A stretch of DNA of 64,000 nt, taken from contig NZ_JASISP010000003.1 in NCBI RefSeq assembly GCF_030063185.1, positions 137,024 to 201,023 of the forward strand, written 5' to 3'. Position numbers and translations under genes: made by a program. The notes below the pieces were generated by a model. The model did no database searches, was not told where the DNA came from, and worked only from the letters and a program-made list of their open reading frames with translations. This DNA is from Arthrobacter sp. H35-D1 (GTDB lineage: Bacteria; Actinomycetota; Actinomycetes; Actinomycetales; Micrococcaceae). Numbering within the stretch: the first letter of the stretch is position 1; every line of letters starts with the position of its first letter. Positions 16,925 through 24,310 of the stretch are shown in pieces.

Positions 16925-17371
16925 TTAGCGGGTTTTGGGTCGTCCAACTTTCTTACTGGGCTCTCGCTGGTTTTGGATGTAGGTCTGGATGGTTTCAACG
17001 GTTGCCCCACCACTGGAAAGGGCCATGTAGGACGGTGACCAGAAGTGGTCTCCCCAGAGAACTTGCTGTACTTCAGGGTATTGCTTGGCCCGAATTTCTC
17101 GGGAGGTGTTGGTCTTTATGGCGCCGATCAGCTTCGAGAGTTGCACCTTGGGTGGGTAGTCGATCAACAGATGCAGGTGGTCACTTTCTCCGTGAGCCTC
17201 AACGAGGGTGCTTTCAAACCTTTTGCATGATTCGTGGGCCACCGCAATGAGGTGCTCTCGCACTCTGTCGGTGATGGGTCCGCGCCGGTATTTGGTGACC
17301 AAGATGATGTGGACAGATAATTTATAAACCACATGTCTACCAGTACGGTAGTCTTCTTTATTTGCAGTCAT
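16925..17371 (-). CDS. tnpA: IS200/IS605 family transposase TnpA (Y1 HUH)
   Basis: A 148-residue single-strand transposase. The HUH motif is H65-L-H67 in ESDHLHLLIDYPPKVQLSKL. The nucleophile is probably Y131 in ETIQTYIQNQ. The N-terminus (HVVYKLSVHIILVTKYRRGPI) matches the family. The length is normal, and no frameshift is seen. It diverges from tnpB with 17 bp between the start codons, so their promoters must overlap the opposite genes or the short gap. Confidence 0.95.
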   Translation of the reverse strand: MTANKEDYRTGRHVVYKLSVHIILVTKYRRGPITDRVREHLIAVAHESCKRFESTLVEAHGESDHLHLLIDYPPKVQLSKLIGAIKTNTSREIRAKQYPEVQQVLWGDHFWSPSYMALSSGGATVETIQTYIQNQREPSKKVGRPKTR

Positions 17372-17388
17372 GCTGATATTATAGACCC

Positions 17389-18609
17389 ATGAGTTTGAAG
17401 CAGCGACTGTACCCCAGTGAAGAGCAGGTAGCTCTTATGGCGATGCACGCTGATCATGCCCGTTTCATTTACAACATTGCTCTTGAACAACGCTCGCTGT
17501 GGACACCGGCTAAGCGCTATTCACCTCACAAAATCACGTACAACACCCAGGCTAGGGAATTAACTGAGCTCCGCAAGGACACTGATTGGCTGCGTGCTGG
17601 TTCTACGGTGGTGCAGCAAGGTGCTTTACGTGATCTGGACATCGCCTTCAAGCGTTTCTTTGCCCGGCAAGGCAGCTACCCTCAGTTCAAATCAGCCATG
17701 TCCGGCAAGGACGGGTTCGCTATCCGTGATGTGTCCCTGCGGAGAATCAACCGGAAATGGGCCCTGATCCTGATTCCTAAGGTCGGTTGGGTTCGTTTCA
17801 GGCTCAGCTACCCGTGGGCTGAGGCGAAGGCAGCTACTAGCGCGAGGGCTACTTTTCGTGCTGGTCTATGGCATGTTTCCCTCACAACGCCGCCGCGTGC
17901 GAAGGTGTTCGCCAATACTGGCCGCGTGGTGGGAATTGATCGTGGCGTAAAGAACACGGTCGCCACCAATGAAGGGAATCTGGATACCATCCCTGGGTTC
18001 AGCACAGGGGAGCAAGCACGATTCCTGGCGTTGGAGCGAAAACTCGCAACCCAGACTAAAGGCTCCAACCGTCGCCAGGGGACCCTGAAAGCTCTAGCAA
18101 CATTGCGGGGCAAGCTAAGTAATCGACGTACTGATTGGGTGGAGCAGAACACCACATCCCTGGCACGTAGCTACGATCTGGCGGTGCTGGAGAACCTTCA
18201 AATCAGCAACATGACTCGCAAACCAAAGCCTAAGAAAGACCCAGAAAAAGCTGGGGCTTATTTGCCGAACGGGGCTGCGGCTAAGGCTGGGCTGAACCGG
18301 GTCATTCTCGCCTCCTGCTGGGGAATGTTTGCGACCCGGCTGGAACAGAAAATGAACGTGATCAAGGTAAGCCCGGTCAACACTTCTCGTGAATGTCGTC
18401 TCTGCCACCATGTCTCGCCAAAGAACCGCAAGAGCCAAGCGGTTTTTGAATGCGAAAGCTGTGGACACGAAGAGCACGCAGACATCAACGCGGCCAAGAA
18501 CATTCTGAACCGCGCACTCAGCACCCCAACCCGAGGACATTCGGGGGCTCGGGCGAAGAAGCCAGCTTCAACGCCAATCAAACACCTACAAGCCGCGCAA
18601 GCGGCCTAA
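17389..18609 (+). CDS. tnpB: RNA-guided endonuclease TnpB (IS605 OrfB)
   Basis: A 406-residue TnpB, the compact ancestor-type relative of Cas12. The RuvC residues are all visible: D184 in GIDRGVKNTV, E268 in LAVLENLQIS and D365 in HADINAAKNIL. The zinc ribbon C336-x2-C339 ... C355-x2-C358 lies before the last Asp. The N-terminal helical and OB-like part begins LKQRLYPSEEQVALMAMHADHARFIYN. The gene appears full-length and intact. Family knowledge: TnpB uses an RNA from the right end of the element to cut DNA next to the transposon target motif (here TTGAT), which helps retain the element. Confidence 0.95.
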   Translation: MSLKQRLYPSEEQVALMAMHADHARFIYNIALEQRSLWTPAKRYSPHKITYNTQARELTELRKDTDWLRAGSTVVQQGALRDLDIAFKRFFARQGSYPQFKSAMSGKDGFAIRDVSLRRINRKWALILIPKVGWVRFRLSYPWAEAKAATSARATFRAGLWHVSLTTPPRAKVFANTGRVVGIDRGVKNTVATNEGNLDTIPGFSTGEQARFLALERKLATQTKGSNRRQGTLKALATLRGKLSNRRTDWVEQNTTSLARSYDLAVLENLQISNMTRKPKPKKDPEKAGAYLPNGAAAKAGLNRVILASCWGMFATRLEQKMNVIKVSPVNTSRECRLCHHVSPKNRKSQAVFECESCGHEEHADINAAKNILNRALSTPTRGHSGARAKKPASTPIKHLQAAQAA

Positions 18610-18657
18610 GGAATCCCCTTCCGAAAGGGAGGGGAGGATGTCAAAATCGCCGTGAAG
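18480..18657 (+). ncRNA. putative TnpB guide RNA (omega/reRNA) with adjoining guide
   Basis: In characterised IS605 elements the 3' end of tnpB and the right end encode an RNA whose last bases come from flanking host DNA. By that model the scaffold covers roughly the last 130 nt of tnpB and the right-end hairpin up to 18641. The guide would then begin at 18642 with CAAAATCGCCGTGAAG. The 5' limit is an estimate; only the right-end hairpin and the element boundary are seen directly. Confidence 0.4.
18615..18634. repeat. right-end hairpin of the IS element
   Basis: CCCCTTCC-GAAA-GGGAGGGG folds into an 8-bp stem (one T-G pair) with a GAAA tetraloop, 7 nt from the deduced right boundary. It matches the left-end hairpin in sequence. 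It probably serves both as the TnpA recognition structure and as part of the TnpB guide RNA scaffold. Confidence 0.65.
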
Positions 18658-18869
18658 TACCGAACCCGAGCGATCTCATATTCGGGTAGCAAGCGCTGAG
18701 CCAAGCCTTCAATGTCCAACCATCTGCATTCTGGATGTTTCGAGAGTTTCCGGCGGAACAGATTGAGGCCATCAATATAGACATTGGCCAGTGGCTTGCT
18801 GCCGGTCGCTACAAGTGGATCGTCTGGGCCATCATGAAGCCAGCCTACAGACCCCCATAAATAGTCCAA
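18642..18869 (-). pseudogene. NYN-domain protein, 5' part, split by the IS element
   Basis: The upstream part of the NYN gene whose remainder is at 16385-16885. It reads KPLANVYIDGLNLFRRKLSK (with the first conserved Asp of the NYN active site), RWLDIEGLAQRLLPEYEIARVRYFTAIL and is then cut by the element, after which a short IS-derived tail and stop follow. The likely start is TTG 18869, since no ATG or GTG lies in frame between it and the NYN motif; this start is uncertain. It diverges from the metallo-hydrolase gene at 18932. Confidence 0.8.
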
Positions 18870-18931
18870 GGTGAATGGACCCTTAGGCTGGGGGCACGCG
18901 GCCAGACCGGCCGGGCAGAATCGGAGGACCC

Positions 18932-19735
18932 GTGGTGCAACAGGACGCTGGGCCCTGGGAGGCGCTGGGCCGAGGAAGCTTTGTGCTGCGCAGCAGTGCG
19001 GCACGGGCGCTTGTGAACATTGGGCTGGTGGTGGGTTCCGAGCGGGCACTCGTCATCGACACAGGTTGCGGCCCCCGCCACGCTGCAGAGATCCTGACCG
19101 CCGTGCGGGCCGTGACCACCCTGCCGCTGGTGGTCGCCAACACGCACGCGCACTGGGATCACTTCTTCGGCAACGCGGTCTTTCGAGCTGAGGGTGCCAC
19201 TCGTGATGGCGCCAAGTACAACAGTTCCAAGCACGACGGCGGCCCGGACTTTTGGGCGCACGCAGCCGCCGCGCGAGCCATGGCCGAGACGGCGGAGTCG
19301 CAGCGGGTTTTTGTGGACGGTCCGGAGCCGGAAATGGCTGCCGGAGACGGGGTGGGAACGGAGATTGTGGCTCCCACCCACCTGCTTGGCTCCGAAGGTT
19401 CAGCCGGGGTGGCACAAACGGGGACGCCTGTGGTGCTGGACCTTGGCGGCATCAGCGTGGAACTTTTTACGCTGGGGCGCGGGCACACCGACGGCGATCT
19501 CATGGTGGGCGCGCCTGGCGTTCTCTTCACCGGGGACGTTGTGGAGGAAGGTGCCGAGCCGTCCTTTGAAGACTCCCACCCCGCCGAGTGGATTGCCGTG
19601 CTGCGACGCCTGGCCGGCATGGGCGCACAGTACCCGGTCATGATTCCAGGCCACGGACGCCCCGTGGACGCTGCGTTTGCCGCAGCGATGGCGGACACCA
19701 TGGAGAGGGGCGGTCCGCACAGGCACCCGCGGTGA
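18932..19735 (+). CDS. MBL-fold metallo-hydrolase
   Basis: A 267-residue metallo-beta-lactamase-fold protein. The zinc-binding motif THAHWDH is at residues 71-77. Further metal-site segments are GRGHTDGDLMV, VLFTGDVVEE and MIPGHGRPVD near the C-terminus. No signal peptide is visible, so it should be cytoplasmic. The substrate cannot be told from sequence; the family includes thioesterases, lactonases and beta-lactamase-like enzymes. The start is GTG 18932. An MFS exporter gene follows closely on the same strand. Confidence 0.85.
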   Translation: MVQQDAGPWEALGRGSFVLRSSAARALVNIGLVVGSERALVIDTGCGPRHAAEILTAVRAVTTLPLVVANTHAHWDHFFGNAVFRAEGATRDGAKYNSSKHDGGPDFWAHAAAARAMAETAESQRVFVDGPEPEMAAGDGVGTEIVAPTHLLGSEGSAGVAQTGTPVVLDLGGISVELFTLGRGHTDGDLMVGAPGVLFTGDVVEEGAEPSFEDSHPAEWIAVLRRLAGMGAQYPVMIPGHGRPVDAAFAAAMADTMERGGPHRHPR

Positions 19736-19771
19736 GGGAGACTGGTGAACTGCGGGCGTAGTGTTGAGACA

Positions 19772-20968
19772 GTGAGCAAAACAGCGAATCCCGGCGACTT
19801 TAGCCTGTGGTCCATCGCCATTCCGGCGTTTGGGCCATCCTTGCTGTTTGGCATTGGCGAAGGTGCCATCCTGCCGATCATTCCGCTCAGTGCCCGCGAG
19901 ATGGGCTCCTCCCTGGCCGGCGCCGCCCTTGTGGTGGCGCTGATTGGCATTGGTTCGCTGGTCAGCAACATTCCTGCCTCCATCGTCACGGACAAATTCG
20001 GTGAACGTCGGGGCATGATGGGCGCAGCAGGATTGAGCCTGGTGGCCTTGCTGCTGTGTGTTTTCTCAACGAACCTGGGGCAGTTTGCCGCCGGGGTGTT
20101 CTTGATCGGCGCAGCAGCAGCCGTCTTCAACCTGGCCCGGCAAAGCTATCTGACCGAGGCGGTTCCGGCGTTCCTGCGAGCCCGGGCCATGTCCACGCTG
20201 GGCGGTGTCGGGAGGATCGGGCTTTTCGCCGGACCGTTCATCGGTGCCCTCGTGATCCACCTGGTGGGCCTGTCCGGTGCCTACTGGGTGGCCGCCGTGG
20301 CCATGGCAGCCGCCGGATCGTTGGCCTGGTGGCTGCCGGACCTTGTCGGCGACACCACCACTGGCCCTAAGGGGCCCGCCCCCACGATTCGTTCACTGGT
20401 CCAGGCCCACCGCAGAGTGTTTTTGACCGTGGGAATCGGGGTGCTGCTCGTCAGTGCCGTGAGGTCCTCGCGGCAAGTGGTGGTGCCGTTGTGGGCCGAC
20501 AACCTGGGACTGAGCCCTGCGACGACGTCGCTGATTTACGGGCTGTCCGGGGCCATCGACATGCTGGTCTTTTATCCGGCCGGACGGGTCATGGACAAGA
20601 AGGGCCGCAGCGCGGTGGCCGTGCCGTCCATGGTCCTCATGGGGATCGCACTGTTGCTCACTCCGCTGACAAACGGTGCCGCATCGCTGCTGCTGGTGGC
20701 CTTGCTCATTGGCTTTGGCAACGGCATTGGCTCCGGGCTCATCATGACCCTGGGTGCAGACTATGCACCCCGCCGCGGCCGGCCCCAGTTCCTGGGTGTC
20801 TGGCGCTTCTTCTCCGACATTGGCGGTTCCGGCGGCCCGGCCGTTTTGGCTGGGCTGACCGCCGTGGCCACCTTGTCCTTTGGCATTGCCGCCACTGGAC
20901 TCCTGGGCCTGGCGGCTGCCGCCATGCTGGGGTATTGGATTCCGCGCAACAACGCTGCCGCCCACTGA
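19772..20968 (+). CDS. MFS transporter
   Basis: A 12-helix major facilitator, about 398 residues. The first helices (SIAIPAFGPSLLFGIGEGAILPIIPL) and the loop-2 motif DKFGERRGMMGAAG are clear, with a second copy of that motif, GRVMDKKGRSAVAV, in the other half. It probably exports a small molecule; the substrate is unknown. GTG 19772 is the preferred start; GTG 19745 is in frame 9 codons earlier. The stop lies in the first of two 19-bp direct repeats (20951-20969 and 20985-21003). It may be co-transcribed with the metallo-hydrolase. Confidence 0.85.
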   Translation: MSKTANPGDFSLWSIAIPAFGPSLLFGIGEGAILPIIPLSAREMGSSLAGAALVVALIGIGSLVSNIPASIVTDKFGERRGMMGAAGLSLVALLLCVFSTNLGQFAAGVFLIGAAAAVFNLARQSYLTEAVPAFLRARAMSTLGGVGRIGLFAGPFIGALVIHLVGLSGAYWVAAVAMAAAGSLAWWLPDLVGDTTTGPKGPAPTIRSLVQAHRRVFLTVGIGVLLVSAVRSSRQVVVPLWADNLGLSPATTSLIYGLSGAIDMLVFYPAGRVMDKKGRSAVAVPSMVLMGIALLLTPLTNGAASLLLVALLIGFGNGIGSGLIMTLGADYAPRRGRPQFLGVWRFFSDIGGSGGPAVLAGLTAVATLSFGIAATGLLGLAAAAMLGYWIPRNNAAAH

Positions 20969-21003
20969 ACACCGCTCCCCACTGAACGCTGCCGCCCACT
21001 GAA
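20951..21003. repeat. 19-bp direct repeat spanning the MFS stop codon
   Basis: AACGCTGCCGCCCACTGAA occurs at 20951-20969 and 20985-21003. The first copy holds the MFS stop codon. The offset is 34 bp. Confidence 0.9.
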
Positions 21004-21056
21004 GGCAGCTGCAAAAAGTTGTTGACGCGCAGGCCGGGGCCGCGAATCATTGAAAC

Positions 21057-22244
21057 ATGAACTCCCAATTTGATGCCGTGTGGCAAGCCTTGGAAGCAAA
21101 GGTGGAGTCGGGATGGGCACCCGGAATGGTCGCCGGGATCCGCTACCGGGGAAGCACGGAGTATTTTGCCACGGGAGTGCGCACCCTGGGCCAGCCGGCG
21201 AAGATGCGCAAGGACACGCCGTTCCGGATTGCGTCCCTCAGCAAGCCGCTGGCCGGAGCGGTGGCCGTGTCAATGATTGCCGACGGCACCTTGGCGCTTG
21301 ACGACCCGGCAGACATTTGGCTGCCTGAACTGGCGTATCCCCGGGTGCTGAGCCGCCCGGACGCCGCTTTGTCGAGCACCGTTGCCGCGGAGCACGAGAT
21401 CACAGTGCGGCAGCTGCTGAGCCTCACCCACGGCCTGGGCGCCATCTTTGATGACACCCCGCTGGCACAAGCCATGGACGCGGCCGGCCTGTCTCCGGGC
21501 CCGCTCCCACCGGCGATGACCGCCGACGAGTACATGTCCCGTGTGGCCGAGTTGCCGCTGGCACACCAGCCCGGCACCAGGTGGAGCTACCACGTGGGCA
21601 GCGAAATTCTCTCCGTCCTGCTGGCCCGCGCCGGCCAGGCCTCGCTGCAACAGATCCTGCGGGAACGCATCACCGGCCCCCTCGGCATGGAATCAACCGG
21701 GTTCACCGCCGACCCCGACAGGCTGCCCACCGCCTATCAGCCCAGGGCCGGCGGGCTTGGCGTTTTTGACGAACCCGGCGGGGTGTTTTCGCAGCCGCCA
21801 CCGTTCGAATCGCTGGCGGCGGGCCTGGTTTCCACCGTGCCCGACTACCTGAACTTTCTCGCAGCCCTTGCGGGCGACACCCTGCTTCCTGCCGGTCTCC
21901 GCGCGCAAATGACAAGCGACCAGCTCACTCCCCGGCAGAAGGTTGGCTTGGCGGGGATGGTGGGGCCGGGGGAGTCCTGGGGTTGGCAGCTGTCGGTGGA
22001 GACCGGGCCGCTGGAAACCGGGGGCGGCACGGCAGCGCCCGCGAAACCGTGGCATGCCGCCGGCCGCTACGGATGGACGGGCGGACTCGGGACCACCGCC
22101 TATGTGGACCCCTCCCGGGACCTCATTGGCGTCTTGTTCACCCAGCGGCTGATGGACGGCCCCAACGAGGACTTTTCCTATTTTTGGGAGCCGCTGGCAG
22201 GCTCGCTCGAGCCCGCCACGGACTGCGGCGGGCCAAAGGACTAA
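21057..22244 (+). CDS. serine hydrolase of the beta-lactamase / class C PBP-like family
   Basis: A 395-residue beta-lactamase-fold hydrolase. The nucleophile motif SxxK is S60-L-S-K63 in RIASLSKPLAGAVAV, and the second motif is the Tyr in RWSYHVGSEILSVLLA. A Gly/Thr-rich segment GGLGTTAYVDPSRDL near the C-terminus takes the place of the KTG box. No signal peptide is seen, which points to an intracellular esterase or peptidase rather than a secreted beta-lactamase. The 3' end overlaps the convergent PAP2 gene by 4 bp. Confidence 0.85.
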   Translation: MNSQFDAVWQALEAKVESGWAPGMVAGIRYRGSTEYFATGVRTLGQPAKMRKDTPFRIASLSKPLAGAVAVSMIADGTLALDDPADIWLPELAYPRVLSRPDAALSSTVAAEHEITVRQLLSLTHGLGAIFDDTPLAQAMDAAGLSPGPLPPAMTADEYMSRVAELPLAHQPGTRWSYHVGSEILSVLLARAGQASLQQILRERITGPLGMESTGFTADPDRLPTAYQPRAGGLGVFDEPGGVFSQPPPFESLAAGLVSTVPDYLNFLAALAGDTLLPAGLRAQMTSDQLTPRQKVGLAGMVGPGESWGWQLSVETGPLETGGGTAAPAKPWHAAGRYGWTGGLGTTAYVDPSRDLIGVLFTQRLMDGPNEDFSYFWEPLAGSLEPATDCGGPKD

Positions 22245-23143
22245 CGCCGGGAACGCCGTCGTACCGGGAACGTCAAGAGCAGCGTGCCGGCAATCGTCAG
22301 CCCGGACCCGGCCGCCACGATCTGGGCGACTCCCACCAGAAAATAGCTGATGGTGCTGGTCCCACCGGTGGCCGTGACATGGCGCAGCAGCAAAGCTGCA
22401 GCGACCCCGGCCAGCACGGCAGCCAGCGCCGACCAGCCCGTCCACCAGCGCGAGGAGGCCCAATGGCTGCCCGAGCCCAGCCACACATTCCACCGAGGGC
22501 CGGAGCGCAGGATGAAAAGTGCGGCCAGAGCCGTCCAAAACGACACGATGAAGAAGGCCGCCACGACGTCGGACGGTCGGTGCCACTGGTTGATGAGCGT
22601 GGAAATCCCGGCCATGATGGCGTAGCTTCCACCCACAAAAGCCGCGGCAGGGCGCAACCGTGGCGAGACCACAAGGAACACCGCGGCCGCCGCACTGGCT
22701 GCCAGCGTGCTGTGTCCCGACGGCAGCGAGTTCAACGCCAGCGTGTTCACGCCAAGGTCCGGCCGATCGGGCAGCCCGGCCTTGATGAGCTGGGTTGAAA
22801 GGTTCGCGGCGGCCATGGCGGCAAGCGCGATGCCGGCCGCTTTCCACCGCCTTCGTGCCAGGGTGACGAACAGCACCACCACCACGGCAAGAACCACCGA
22901 GGTCACCGGCAAAAGATCGAGCACCTGCGCGCTCTGCACGCCAATCCGCCGGCGGACCACGGCGGCCTCGACCAGGGCGGACTCGTCGATGAACTGGCCC
23001 GTGGTGGTTTTGATGTAAAAGCGGTAGCTCAGCAGCAGTCCGGCCAGGCAGATGCTGGCCGCGCCCACAAACGGCCAGGCTGCAATGCGCACTGTTGTGC
23101 GGCCGCGCTGGCCGGGACTGTGGTGTGCTGCAGGGGTTTTCAT
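22241..23143 (-). CDS. PAP2-family membrane phosphatase
   Basis: A 300-residue integral membrane protein of the type 2 phosphatidic acid phosphatase family. The three-part active site is visible: KAGLPDRP, SLPSGHSTLAAS and NQWHRPSDVVAAF (His-x3-Asp). Six or more hydrophobic helices surround these motifs, with an Arg-rich C-terminus. Likely substrates are lipid phosphates such as undecaprenyl diphosphate or phosphatidate; which one cannot be told. It is divergent from menC, with about 58 bp between starts. Confidence 0.88.
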   Translation of the reverse strand: MKTPAAHHSPGQRGRTTVRIAAWPFVGAASICLAGLLLSYRFYIKTTTGQFIDESALVEAAVVRRRIGVQSAQVLDLLPVTSVVLAVVVVLFVTLARRRWKAAGIALAAMAAANLSTQLIKAGLPDRPDLGVNTLALNSLPSGHSTLAASAAAAVFLVVSPRLRPAAAFVGGSYAIMAGISTLINQWHRPSDVVAAFFIVSFWTALAALFILRSGPRWNVWLGSGSHWASSRWWTGWSALAAVLAGVAAALLLRHVTATGGTSTISYFLVGVAQIVAAGSGLTIAGTLLLTFPVRRRSRR

Positions 23144-23201
23144 CGCTTTTAGGTTCCCACAGATTCATGGGAGCTTGCTGACGCGGGGCTACAGTGAAGG
23201 C

Positions 23202-24179
23202 ATGTTTTCACTTCCGCCGCTCGAAGAGCTCGTTGCTGCCGCCCACGTCGTCGCCCTGCCCATGCGCGTGAAGTTCCGCGGCGTGATGGTCCGCGAAGTG
23301 ATGGTCCTTGAGGGTCCGGCCGGGTGGGGCGAGTTTGGCCCCTTCCTGGAGTACGACGACGAGGAGTCCTCCCGCTGGCTGGCCTCGGCCCTGGAGGCCG
23401 GTTGGCTGGGGCACCCGGAACCGGTGCGCAGCCGGGTTCCGGTGAACGCGACCGTTCCAGCGGTGTCCGCCGAACAGATCCCCGCCGTGTTGGCGTCCTA
23501 TGACGGTTTGCAGACGGTCAAGATCAAGGTGGCGGAGGCCGGGCAGTCGTTGTCCGAGGATGCGGCCCGGGTGGGTGCCGTGCGCCATTTGCTTCCCGAC
23601 GCCAATATCCGGGTGGACGCCAACGGGGGCTGGAGTGTTGGGCAGGCCGTTGCCGCACTGCGCATGTTGAATGTGTTTGGCCTTGAATATGCCGAACAGC
23701 CCGTGGCAAGCATTGGCGAAATGGCGGAGGTGCGCCGGGCACTGGACGGCGCGGTGCTCATTGCCGCCGATGAAAGCGTCCGCAAGGCCAGCGATCCCTT
23801 GGCTGTGGCCCGGGCCGGGGCTGCTGACCTGCTGGTCATCAAGGCCGCGCCGCTGGGGGGAGTGCGGCGGGCCCTGGAGATCGTGGCCGAAGCGGGGCTT
23901 CCGGCCGTGGTCAGCTCGGCCCTGGACTCTTCGGTGGGGATCGGCACTGGATTGGCACTGGCCGCCGCGCTGCCGGAACTGCCCTATGCCTGCGGGCTGG
24001 GCACGGTGTCCCTCATGGCTGGTGACGTGGCCGCGCCCAGCCTGGTGGCCGTGAACGGCGGCATGGACGTGCGTGACGTGGTGGCCGATGCCGATCTGTT
24101 GGCCCGTTTTGCCGTCCCCGCCGAACGCCGCGACTGGTGGCTGGGGCGGCTGCGCCGCTGCCATGCCCTGCTCCGCTGA
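23202..24179 (+). CDS. menC: o-succinylbenzoate synthase MenC
   Basis: An enolase-superfamily enzyme of 325 residues that dehydrates SHCHC to o-succinylbenzoate in menaquinone synthesis. The catalytic lysines lie in VKIKVAEAG and LLVIKAAPLGG. The metal ligands are D in RVDANGGWS, E in LEYAEQPVA and D in IAADESVRK. ATG 23202 gives MFSLPPLEELV, the usual N-terminus for actinobacterial MenC; longer in-frame starts reach into the divergent PAP2 gene. menD follows on the same strand after 131 bp. Confidence 0.93.
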   Translation: MFSLPPLEELVAAAHVVALPMRVKFRGVMVREVMVLEGPAGWGEFGPFLEYDDEESSRWLASALEAGWLGHPEPVRSRVPVNATVPAVSAEQIPAVLASYDGLQTVKIKVAEAGQSLSEDAARVGAVRHLLPDANIRVDANGGWSVGQAVAALRMLNVFGLEYAEQPVASIGEMAEVRRALDGAVLIAADESVRKASDPLAVARAGAADLLVIKAAPLGGVRRALEIVAEAGLPAVVSSALDSSVGIGTGLALAAALPELPYACGLGTVSLMAGDVAAPSLVAVNGGMDVRDVVADADLLARFAVPAERRDWWLGRLRRCHALLR

Positions 24180-24220
24180 TCATTGGAGATGATGGCGACT
24201 CCCGGACCCGCTGCTCGGCC

Positions 24221-24260
24221 CCGGTGCGGTTGGAAACAATCCGGTGCGGTTGGAGACGCG
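24221..24260. repeat. 20-bp tandem duplication upstream of menD
   Basis: CCGGTGCGGTTGGA occurs at 24221-24234 and 24241-24254, with related following bases (AACAAT versus GACGCG). The unit is 20 bp. It lies between menC and the menD start. Confidence 0.8.
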
Positions 24261-24310
24261 GCCGGATCTTCGGCATGCTGCCTTCCGGATCGGGTGACTA
24301 GAGTAGTGGC

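Larger units (their letters stand above)
16886..18641. mobile_element. IS200/IS605-type insertion sequence (ISDra2-like organisation), 1756 bp
   Basis: The element carries tnpA (leftward) and tnpB (rightward) with start codons 17 bp apart. The boundaries come from the split NYN gene: the left flank ends in TTGAT (16881-16885) and the right flank resumes with CAAAATCGCC at 18642. Fusing the flanks gives an uninterrupted NYN frame. There are no terminal inverted repeats and no target duplication, as expected for single-strand IS200/IS605 transposition. Each end has a short hairpin. Insertion 3' of TTGAT is the known target of ISDra2. The size, gene order and target all agree. Both genes look intact. 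Confidence 0.9.

Noticed and set aside
18606..19049. A 147-codon leftward frame taken as a complete gene
   Set aside because: Its last 11 codons come from the IS element and its first about 60 overlap the metallo-hydrolase gene; only the middle is the NYN 5' part.
24221..24260. 20-bp duplication before menD considered as a regulator-binding pair
   Set aside because: The units lack dyad symmetry and no linked regulator exists, so it is recorded only as a repeat.
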